In this document: piece after piece, positions 1 to 5,126 of the stretch
Numbering within the stretch: the first letter of the stretch is position 1
How the letters are laid out: each line of letters opens with the position of its first letter
DNA from: JAIBBG01 sp043748015
Lineage (GTDB): Bacteria > Bacteroidota > Bacteroidia > Flavobacteriales_D > Sanyastnellaceae
Assembly: GCA_043748015.1 (NCBI GenBank)
Contig: JAYTOA010000139.1
Location: 1 to 5,332 of the forward strand
DNA length: 5,332 nt
Reading direction: 5' to 3'
Made by a program: the position numbers and the translations under genes
Notes under the pieces: generated by a model
Seen by the model: only the letters and a program-made list of their open reading frames with translations
Told to the model about the DNA's origin: nothing
Database searches by the model: none

Positions 1-27
1 GGAATTACGCGCTTCGCGCGTAATTCC
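1..27. repeat. Perfect 12-bp inverted repeat (REP-like hairpin)
   Basis: GGAATTACGCGC (1-12) and GCGCGTAATTCC (16-27) are exact reverse complements around a 3-base TTC loop. The structure lies downstream of the porD stop codon in a non-coding stretch, and the next hairpin to the right shares the motif ATTCCGAC with it (23-30 and 56-63). No T-tract follows on either strand within the window, so it does not look like a classical intrinsic terminator, although it could stall polymerase or protect an mRNA 3' end. The element begins exactly at the window edge and may extend further left. Confidence 0.8.
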
Positions 28-52
28 GACCCTCTCCCGTGACCACGACTCT

Positions 53-80
53 GTCATTCCGACGCGAAGCGAGGAATCTC
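53..80. repeat. REP-like imperfect palindrome
   Basis: The element reads GTCATTCC at its left and GAGGAATCTC at its right. It folds as ATTCC (56-60) with GGAAT (73-77), enclosing CGC (63-65) and GCG (69-71) around a GAA loop. Intergenic repeats of the form GTCATTCC...GGAATCTC are, from memory, frequent in many bacterial genomes including Bacteroidota. The right arm GCGAGGAATC recurs at 135-144 without its left arm, which looks like a degenerate half copy. Copy number elsewhere in the genome cannot be seen from this window. Confidence 0.7.
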
Positions 81-134
81 TCTCTCTATCATATAACTAA
101 AATTCGAATCCAATTGTCGACTCTTAAGAAAATC

Positions 135-144
135 GCGAGGAATC
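135..144. repeat. Half copy of REP-like right arm
   Basis: GCGAGGAATC here is identical to 69-78, the right arm of the REP-like palindrome. No matching left arm is nearby. It is a ten-base match, so chance is possible; its position 66 bases from the full element in the same non-coding stretch favours a decayed repeat. Confidence 0.35.
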
Positions 145-194
145 AATTTAAAAGTTGGAAAAAGAAAGAATATCAGCGCAACGAGCTGTTCACT

Positions 195-1091
195 CTACTG
201 CAAAATCTTGTCGTACTTCGATATGTTACCGGGATCAATAAGCTTGCACGTTTCAGCGACGGGCTGTTTTTCATCCATTTGAACAGGCTTGAAAATATTG
301 ACTATCTCATCGCCTTTCGCATAAAAGAATATCTGCATATTGTAGGACGACGGCTTGATTCTGTGCACGCTTTTCAATTCCAGTAATGAAGCAGACATCG
401 TTTGTCTGGCTTGAGTGGGATTGATATACATCTTGTCGAGACCTTGACGGTGATACTTATAAAGACATTCGCGAATAGGCTTGAATGTTTGTGTAAGAAT
501 ATTTTCTATCAACCAGAATCTGTTCTGTCTTCCTTTCTCGTTGCTTCTCCACCCCGGCTCAGAGGCATTTTGCGCATTATTCACAATTGTCTGACATGTG
601 AGATAGTGATCCGTTCCGCCTTCCATAGAGAACGTGTCATAGTCCATTGCGAGAATCAGATTGGCATAAAACGCAAGGACACTGCTCAAGTTATCGCGGT
701 GTTGGTCATTGCTCCATTGAAGCATCGTATTCTCCTGAAAAACAAATTCGAAATCGCGGTCGTTGATATTCAGCACCGAAGTTTTATAATCTGACCAATA
801 AACAGGGCGACTGCTCGTAACCTGGATACTACCCTTGAATGAACGAACGTCAACCTGCGATTCGATAGTAATTTGCACAGAACATTGAATTTTCTCGTCG
901 ATGCTCCATTGATCCTTCGACCATTTTCTGCTATTGAGAAACTCGGTGATATTCGCTTTCATCGTCGCGAATAATTCCGGTGGTGACATTACCTGCTGTG
1001 GCAAAAGGATATTGACAGTAGCCTGCAATTCCTGAGCGCGAAGCATATTCACGCATAACAACAAAATAAAAACGGGTAATAATTTTTTCAT
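195..1091 (-). CDS. porD: DUF4835 family protein, type IX secretion-associated PorD
   Basis: This 298-residue exported protein begins with a clear signal peptide: MKK, a hydrophobic stretch LLPVFILLLCVNML, and a likely signal peptidase I site LRA|QE after residue 19, typical of Bacteroidota. The mature part matches my memory of the DUF4835 family along its whole length: an early segment on target residues and NSRKW, SSRPVYWSDY, LNINDRDFEF, then SVLAFYANLILAMDYDTF, GGTDHYLTCQTIVNNAQ and YHRQGLD. Full length is usual (about 290-300 residues). Recent annotations name the family PorD and link it to the type IX secretion system; the molecular role is not known to me, and the symbol rests on that naming. 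Its ATG overlaps the coaBC stop in ATGA (1088-1091), which suggests translational coupling and co-transcription. In relatives recN often comes next; that position is outside or absent here. Confidence 0.85.
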   Translation of the reverse strand: MKKLLPVFILLLCVNMLRAQELQATVNILLPQQVMSPPELFATMKANITEFLNSRKWSKDQWSIDEKIQCSVQITIESQVDVRSFKGSIQVTSSRPVYWSDYKTSVLNINDRDFEFVFQENTMLQWSNDQHRDNLSSVLAFYANLILAMDYDTFSMEGGTDHYLTCQTIVNNAQNASEPGWRSNEKGRQNRFWLIENILTQTFKPIRECLYKYHRQGLDKMYINPTQARQTMSASLLELKSVHRIKPSSYNMQIFFYAKGDEIVNIFKPVQMDEKQPVAETCKLIDPGNISKYDKILQ

Positions 1092-2302
1092 TTCGCTTTC
1101 AACCTCGAGATTTCATTGACAATGTCGGCAGCCACTTTCGACTTGGCTTTCAACCCGAATTCCTGCTTTTTATTGCCCGGCCAAATTAATGTGACTTTGT
1201 TGGTATCAACACCAAAACCTGCGCCTTCATCGCGCAAAGAATTCAACACAACAAAATCAAAATTCTTCGACTCTAATTTCTTTGCGGCATTCGCTTCTTC
1301 GTTGTTTGTTTCCAGAGCAAAACCAACGAGTATCTGCCATACCTTTTTTCTTTTACCAAGTGTAGCAGCGATGTCGGCAGTCTCTTTCAACTGAATCGAC
1401 ATTTCACTTCCCTTCTTTTTGATCTTCTCATCTGCAACATTCTCGGGAGTGTAATCAGCGACGGCAGCAGCCATTACGGCAATGTCAACGCTATCAAACA
1501 CTTTATTACAAGCCTCGAGCATTTCAAAAGCCGTCATCACGTTCACCAATTCAACTCTTGGATTTGAAATAACTTCTTTGATAGGACCGCAAATCAAAAT
1601 CACTTTTGCGCCTTGGTTCGCCAATTCATCGGCGATGGCAAGTCCCATTTTTCCCGAAGAAAAATTACCGATGAATCGAACCGGATCGATGCGTTCATAG
1701 GTCGGGCCGGCTGTCACCATTGCCGTCATTCCCGCCAATGGCAATGCCGGATGAAAAAAGCGAATCACTTCATCCAGAATTTCATCCGGTTCTGTCATTC
1801 GTCCCTTACCAACCAAACCACTTGCGAGTTCGCCAGTTTTCGGCTCAAGAATAATGTGACCGAATGACTTCACTTTAGCAAGATTCGCAGCCGTTCCGGG
1901 GTGCATATACATATCATGATCCATCGCCGGTGCAATCATCACCGGACAACGCGCACTCATGTAAACAGTCATCAGAAAATTATCGCTTTGAGCATTGGCC
2001 ATCTTGCTCAAAGTGCTGGAAGTAAGCGGAGCGATCAACACAAGATCCGCCCACAGTGCCAGTTCTACATGGTTTGTCCATGTCCCGGCATTGCGGTCTT
2101 CCGTAAAATCAGAATGAACAGCATTTTTAGATAGCGTAGAAAAGCTGAGAGGAGTGACAAACTCCAACGCTCCGGAAGTCATCATCACACGTACCTCAGC
2201 ACCCGATTGAATGAGCAAACGCACGAGGTAAACCGACTTATAAGCCGCGATACTTCCTGTTACGCCGAGTAATATTTTTTTTCCTTGTAACAACAATTTC
2301 AA
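1088..2302 (-). CDS. coaBC: Bifunctional phosphopantothenoylcysteine decarboxylase / phosphopantothenate-cysteine ligase
   Basis: This cytosolic enzyme joins cysteine to 4'-phosphopantothenate using CTP and then decarboxylates the product to 4'-phosphopantetheine on FMN, two steps of coenzyme A synthesis. The N-terminal CoaC flavoprotein domain (about 1-180) shows GVTGSIAAYK (13-22), the active-site His78 in NHVEL, PAMD (125-128) and ELASGLVGKGRM (158-169). The C-terminal CoaB domain (about 190-400) shows TAGPTYERIDPVRFIGN (197-213), SSGKMG (215-220), AAAVADY (278-284), EKIKKKG (292-298) and VGFALET (327-333). Length (404) is normal. Two CoaC positions differ from the E. coli pattern: Asp128 where PAMN has Asn, and Ser161 where the Cys of the clamp stands; I believe both are common in Bacteroidota. 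There is no ATG start; TTG at 2302, 2296 or 2293 are candidates, and the last gives MLQGKKI, closest to relatives. The stop overlaps porD by four bases. Confidence 0.96.
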   Translation of the reverse strand: MKLLLQGKKILLGVTGSIAAYKSVYLVRLLIQSGAEVRVMMTSGALEFVTPLSFSTLSKNAVHSDFTEDRNAGTWTNHVELALWADLVLIAPLTSSTLSKMANAQSDNFLMTVYMSARCPVMIAPAMDHDMYMHPGTAANLAKVKSFGHIILEPKTGELASGLVGKGRMTEPDEILDEVIRFFHPALPLAGMTAMVTAGPTYERIDPVRFIGNFSSGKMGLAIADELANQGAKVILICGPIKEVISNPRVELVNVMTAFEMLEACNKVFDSVDIAVMAAAVADYTPENVADEKIKKKGSEMSIQLKETADIAATLGKRKKVWQILVGFALETNNEEANAAKKLESKNFDFVVLNSLRDEGAGFGVDTNKVTLIWPGNKKQEFGLKAKSKVAADIVNEISRLKAK

Positions 2303-2307
2303 ATGTA
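2300..2307 (-). promoter_or_regulatory. Candidate Bacteroidota -7 box for coaBC-porD
   Basis: On the minus strand this reads TACATTTG, an exact match to the TAnnTTTG -7 consensus of Bacteroidota sigma factor. It overlaps the most upstream TTG codon of coaBC, so if it is used, translation must begin at TTG 2296 or 2293 on a nearly leaderless mRNA. I see no good -33 TTTG at the expected spacing, so support is partial. Confidence 0.35.
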
Positions 2308-2334
2308 TGTATTCTGAAGCGAGCTTCCTGTTTT

Positions 2335-2366
2335 GATTATTGGTTATTAGGTTATTGAGTTATTAG
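2335..2366. repeat. Array of 8-bp repeats, GTTATTRG type (left, about 4 units)
   Basis: Units are GATTATTG (2335), GTTATTAG (2343), GTTATTGA (2351) and GTTATTAG (2359), in exact 8-base register. The array is the reverse complement type of the array at 2439-2486, with 72 bases between them. It sits in the gap between coaBC and rpoZ and contains no coding sequence. Confidence 0.8.
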
Positions 2367-2404
2367 GAGTTCGACGCAATCTGAATGATGTCAAGATTTT
2401 CCGA

Positions 2405-2434
2405 TTCAAACGGCCATTCAAAATTTCAAACGGC
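2405..2434. repeat. Direct repeat TTCAAACGGC, two copies
   Basis: TTCAAACGGC occurs at 2405-2414 and 2425-2434, a 20-base period, and each copy is followed a few bases later by ATTC or GTTC. The pair lies in the spacer between the two inverted octamer arrays. It could be a tandem duplication remnant or a protein-binding pair; nothing here distinguishes these. Confidence 0.5.
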
Positions 2435-2438
2435 GTTC

Positions 2439-2486
2439 AATAACTTAATAACCCAATAACCTAATAACTTAATAACTTAATAACTG
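2439..2486. repeat. Array of 8-bp repeats, AATAACYY type (right, 6 units)
   Basis: Six contiguous units in perfect 8-base register: AATAACTT, AATAACCC, AATAACCT, AATAACTT, AATAACTT, AATAACTG. Only the last two bases vary between units. The array is complementary to the one at 2335-2366, so the transcript could form a long A/U-rich stem. Together the arrays and their spacer account for most of the 251-base gap between coaBC and rpoZ. Confidence 0.85.
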
Positions 2487-2493
2487 AACAACC

Positions 2494-2525
2494 AAAAAAG
2501 GAGGCTGCCCTTGTGAGACAGCCTC
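2494..2525 (-). terminator. Intrinsic terminator of rpoZ (bamD-rpoZ unit)
   Basis: On the minus strand the order is GAGGCTGTC (2525-2517), a seven-base loop region, GGCAGCCTC (2509-2501), one C, then six T (2499-2494). The stem is nine pairs with one G-T wobble, followed by a U-tract, the textbook Rho-independent layout. It lies 28 bases beyond the rpoZ stop codon, so it should end the bamD-rpoZ transcript before the octamer arrays and coaBC. Confidence 0.88.
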
Positions 2526-2553
2526 GGCTATAAATTTCTATTGAAAAAAAAAA

Positions 2554-2886
2554 TCAATTTTGTGGTTCTTCCGGGTAGCGGTAGTGAATGGCACCATCAA
2601 CTAACTCCTGCACTGAAATACTGTGAGCTTTTGGAAGACGCTCATAGTGGCGGCTGATTTCAATCTGCTCGCGGTTTTCAAACACTTCCTCCAGGTTGTC
2701 GCTGTGACTTCCGAACTCTTCCAACTTCTGTGAAAGTTCTTCTTTCATCTCGCGACTGATTTGATTGGCACGCTTAGAAAGTAAAACAACTGTTTCAAAA
2801 AGGTTACCATCCACCTTGTCATAAAGTTCGTTGGTGTTACGGGTAATCGTTGTCTTTGCTGCGTTTGTGTTCTTGTAGTTGCTCAT
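2554..2886 (-). CDS. rpoZ: DNA-directed RNA polymerase subunit omega (Rpb6-like)
   Basis: This 110-residue protein matches the Bacteroidota form of RNA polymerase omega, often annotated as RNA polymerase Rpb6. Omega helps fold and latch the beta' subunit into the core enzyme. The conserved segment is NLFETVVLLSKRANQI (residues 28-43), the counterpart of the omega/Rpb6 helix that packs on beta'; it is followed by a charged, probably helical stretch (REMKEELSQKLEEF) and an acidic C-terminus ending PEEPQN. Length is normal for this phylum. The ATG start is 12 bases after the bamD stop, so the two are almost certainly co-transcribed, and a strong intrinsic terminator follows. There is no obvious Shine-Dalgarno sequence in that 12-base gap, as is usual in Bacteroidota. 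Confidence 0.9.
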   Translation of the reverse strand: MSNYKNTNAAKTTITRNTNELYDKVDGNLFETVVLLSKRANQISREMKEELSQKLEEFGSHSDNLEEVFENREQIEISRHYERLPKAHSISVQELVDGAIHYRYPEEPQN

Positions 2887-2898
2887 TCTTTAAAAGTT

Positions 2899-3714
2899 CT
2901 ATTTCTTGGTAAGACCTTCTATTTGTTTTTGACTTTTCTTGTAGTAGCTCTCGGCATCGTTCAGCCATTTACTCTTTGGAAAAGCGGACGCGAATGTAAG
3001 GTAGTTTTCACTTGTAAGCCTCAACCTTTCCAATTTTTTCTCGTCGATACTGCCAATGGCGTATTGGTAAGAATTCATCACAATCAGGTACATCGCTTCC
3101 TCTTTGTACCTTGACTCCGGATACTTTTTAATAAAATCCTTGAGCGAAGCAGAGGCTGCTTTATACTTGAGCGTCTTCGAATAGATTCTCGCGTTTTCGT
3201 ATGCCTTTTGCTCAAGTTTATTATTCAGTCTTGAAACCCGAACATTCGCTGAATCGCGTAAATTACTGTTGGGATATTTGTCCAGAAACAATTGATATTC
3301 ATCAATCGAATTCTGCGTGTCTGTCTGGTCCAGCGTAAAAGTTGGCGACAAATTATAGCTGCATTCAGCGGCGAGAAAAAGACATTCCTCACACCTGGTG
3401 CTGATGCTGAAAGTCTTGGTAAAAGTCTTGAGGTAATAGTTGGCGAGGTAGTAATCCTTCACGCCGTACTGGCTCTTTGCGTAGTAGTAATAGACATCTT
3501 CCGCGCGCTGAGTCCCGCGAGTTAAACCGATCAATTCCTCAAGAATGGGAAGTGATTTATGGTATTCCTTGTTGTTGTAATACTCCAGCGACTTCGCGTA
3601 TTTATACTCGATATCGGTGCTCTTCACCACCTTATTGTATTCGCTACAAGCCGGAAAAAGCAAAGACAGCAAGGCCATTCCAAAGAAAAAGTATAATCGT
3701 GTGACGTTCTTCAT
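2899..3714 (-). CDS. bamD: Outer membrane protein assembly lipoprotein BamD
   Basis: The 271-residue product is a lipoprotein of the BAM complex, which inserts beta-barrel proteins into the outer membrane; BamD works at the periplasmic face with BamA. A short positive N-terminus (MKNVTR), a hydrophobic core and LLFPAC with Cys23 form a lipoprotein signal peptide. TPR-like helical repeats follow: YKYAKSLEYYNNKEYHKSLPILEE (start near 37), the AEDVYYYYAKSQYGVKDYYLA block (about 71-91), and YPNS and YPES turns near 147 and 199. SPTFTLDQT (123-131) is a segment I associate with Bacteroidota BamD. The start at 3714 is chosen because the signal peptide begins there; the frame stays open to 3816, but that extension would bury the signal. 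It is first in a unit with rpoZ and divergent from the PLP enzyme. Cys108, Cys111 and Cys118 lie close together, which is uncommon for a periplasmic protein. Confidence 0.9.
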   Translation of the reverse strand: MKNVTRLYFFFGMALLSLLFPACSEYNKVVKSTDIEYKYAKSLEYYNNKEYHKSLPILEELIGLTRGTQRAEDVYYYYAKSQYGVKDYYLANYYLKTFTKTFSISTRCEECLFLAAECSYNLSPTFTLDQTDTQNSIDEYQLFLDKYPNSNLRDSANVRVSRLNNKLEQKAYENARIYSKTLKYKAASASLKDFIKKYPESRYKEEAMYLIVMNSYQYAIGSIDEKKLERLRLTSENYLTFASAFPKSKWLNDAESYYKKSQKQIEGLTKK

Positions 3715-3728
3715 GTTCAATCGAGGCG

Positions 3729-3736
3729 CGAAAATA
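3729..3736 (-). promoter_or_regulatory. Candidate -7 box for bamD-rpoZ
   Basis: On the minus strand this reads TATTTTCG, one mismatch from TAnnTTTG, and ends 14 bases before the bamD ATG. A weak -33-like TTTC lies 22 bases upstream (3762-3759). Position just ahead of the chosen start supports 3714 over the longer reading, but the match is short. Confidence 0.4.
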
Positions 3737-3847
3737 ATGTATCCATCGCAAGACGACTGAAACGAAAAAAACACTACACATTGCATGAACAAAATTCGGT
3801 TGATGAAATGTGGCAAGAAGTCTCTTTTACAGAGGTGAATGCTTGCT

Positions 3848-3855
3848 TACCTTCG
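3848..3855 (+). promoter_or_regulatory. Candidate -7 box for the alpha-oxoamine synthase
   Basis: TACCTTCG followed by CA is one mismatch from the Bacteroidota -7 consensus TAnnTTTG and has the TACCTTNGCA form I recall ahead of many genes of the phylum. A TTTT at 3825-3828 sits 19 bases upstream in the -33 position. Transcription would start near 3860, leaving a leader of about 20 A/C-rich bases before TTG 3882. It would lie inside the coding region if the GTG at 3810 or TTG at 3843 were the start. Confidence 0.5.
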
Positions 3856-3881
3856 CACGCGAAATAAAAACCCCCACAGCT

Positions 3882-5126
3882 TTGGACATTTTTGAAAGAA
3901 TCAAGCAGAATCGTGGCCCGCTCGGTCAGCATTCAAAAGAATCACACGGATATTTCACCTTCCCGAAACTGGAAGGCGAACTCGGATCATACATGATGTT
4001 CCGCGGAAAAAAAGTGTTGGTGTGGAGTCTCAACAACTACATCGGACTTGCCAACCATCCTGAAATTCGAAAGGTTGATGCACAAGCTGCTGCTGACTGG
4101 GGAATGGCGTATCCAATGGGTGCGCGCATGATGAGTGGTCAGACCAAATACCACGAGCAACTAGAGTCTGAACTGGCTGCATTCACTCAAAAAGACGATG
4201 CGTTCTTGCTGAACTTTGGATACCAGGGTTGTCAGAGCGCTATTGAAGCACTAGTGGGAAGACATGATGTAATGGTTTACGACAGCGATTGTCACGCTTG
4301 CATGGTTGACGGTGTTCGTCTTCACCACGGAAAGCGTTTTGTGTTTCAGCACAACGATATGGCAAGCTTTGAGAAGCAACTCAAGCATGCAAAAAACATC
4401 ACAGATAAAAACGGGGGCGGCATTCTCGTCCTCACAGAAGGCGTCTTCGGAATGGCCGGTGACCAGGGGAAATTGAAAGAGATTGTTTCCTTCAAGAAAG
4501 AATACGGCTTCCGTCTTTTCGTAGATGATGCCCACGGCTTTGGATCTATTGGAGAAAACGGTCGCGGTGCAGCCGATGCACAAGGCGTTCAAAAAGACAT
4601 CGATGTTTACTTCGGCACTTTCGCGAAGGCAATGGCCACCATTGGAGCATTCGTTTCCAGCGATGAGCACGTGATAGAATATCTGCGCTACAATATGCGC
4701 TCACAGACATTTGCAAAAGCGCTTCCAATGCCGATCGTTATTGGCGCTATCAAGCGATTGGAGATGTTGCGCACCATGCCTGAGCTTCAGGAACAGCTTT
4801 GGAAAATCGCCATGGCATTACAAACAGGATTGAAAAATGCCGGCTTCGATATCGGCGCTACAGATTCAGTAGTAACACCGGTCTTCCTCAAAGGATCATT
4901 GGGCGAAGCCACCAACGTGACACTCGACCTGCGCGAGACTTACAACATCTTCAGTTCGATCGTGGTTTATCCGGTAGTACCGAAAGATGTGATCATGTTG
5001 CGTTTGATCCCGACAGTTGTTCATACACTCGAAGACGTTCAGTACACCATTGATTCATTCATCAAAGTGCGCGAGAAACTTGAAGCGGGAACTTACCGCG
5101 CGGAGAAGATTGCGAGTTGGGCGTAG
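3882..5126 (+). CDS. PLP-dependent alpha-oxoamine synthase (serine palmitoyltransferase / cysteate acyltransferase / KBL group)
   Basis: Family members condense an amino acid with an acyl thioester, losing CO2: serine palmitoyltransferase (sphingolipids), cysteate acyltransferase (sulfonolipids), 2-amino-3-ketobutyrate CoA ligase or 8-amino-7-oxononanoate synthase. From TTG 3882 the product has 414 residues. Visible motifs are GARMMSGQTKYHEQLE (80-95), the PLP-stacking His138 in DCHACMVDG, LTEGVFGMAGD (184-194), VDDAHGFGSIG with PLP-binding Asp215 and His218, and the Schiff-base Lys249 in GTFAKAM. The C-terminal small domain ends with PTVVHTLEDV. The frame is open upstream to a GTG at 3810, but relatives as I recall begin near MDxFERI, and a promoter-like box lies inside the extension, so TTG 3882 is preferred. 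It is probably a single-gene unit, divergent from bamD. The fold and chemistry are secure; the substrate is not. A complex-lipid role is my best inference, since no biotin or threonine-degradation genes are nearby. Confidence 0.9.
   Translation: MDIFERIKQNRGPLGQHSKESHGYFTFPKLEGELGSYMMFRGKKVLVWSLNNYIGLANHPEIRKVDAQAAADWGMAYPMGARMMSGQTKYHEQLESELAAFTQKDDAFLLNFGYQGCQSAIEALVGRHDVMVYDSDCHACMVDGVRLHHGKRFVFQHNDMASFEKQLKHAKNITDKNGGGILVLTEGVFGMAGDQGKLKEIVSFKKEYGFRLFVDDAHGFGSIGENGRGAADAQGVQKDIDVYFGTFAKAMATIGAFVSSDEHVIEYLRYNMRSQTFAKALPMPIVIGAIKRLEMLRTMPELQEQLWKIAMALQTGLKNAGFDIGATDSVVTPVFLKGSLGEATNVTLDLRETYNIFSSIVVYPVVPKDVIMLRLIPTVVHTLEDVQYTIDSFIKVREKLEAGTYRAEKIASWA

Noticed and set aside
159..189. Weak CAGC/GCTG hairpin with T-rich tail after porD (minus strand)
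   Set aside because: A four-pair stem with a seven-base loop is too weak to call a terminator.
39..386. Plus-strand open frame of 115 codons
   Set aside because: It runs through the REP-like palindrome and then antisense through the 3' end of porD; its translation shows no family signature.
402..794. Plus-strand open frame of 130 codons inside porD
   Set aside because: It is antisense to a well-supported gene and its product resembles nothing I recognise; it is explained by codon use of porD.
2335..2486. CRISPR-like array
   Set aside because: Units are 8 bases and directly adjacent with no unique spacers; this is a short tandem repeat in two inverted blocks.
3715..3816. N-terminal extension of BamD by 34 residues
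   Set aside because: It would place the lipoprotein signal peptide (MKNVTR...LFPAC) internally and would overlap the candidate bamD promoter box.
3839..3895. Small ORF (18 codons plus stop) with an AGAGGTG just upstream, overlapping the synthase start
   Set aside because: The candidate -7 box lies inside it, so it would not be transcribed from that promoter; the purine run is too close to its ATG and ribosome-binding sequences are little used in this phylum.
4251..4670. Minus-strand open frame of 139 codons inside the synthase
   Set aside because: It lies fully antisense to conserved motifs of the PLP enzyme, including the Lys249 region, so it is a shadow frame.
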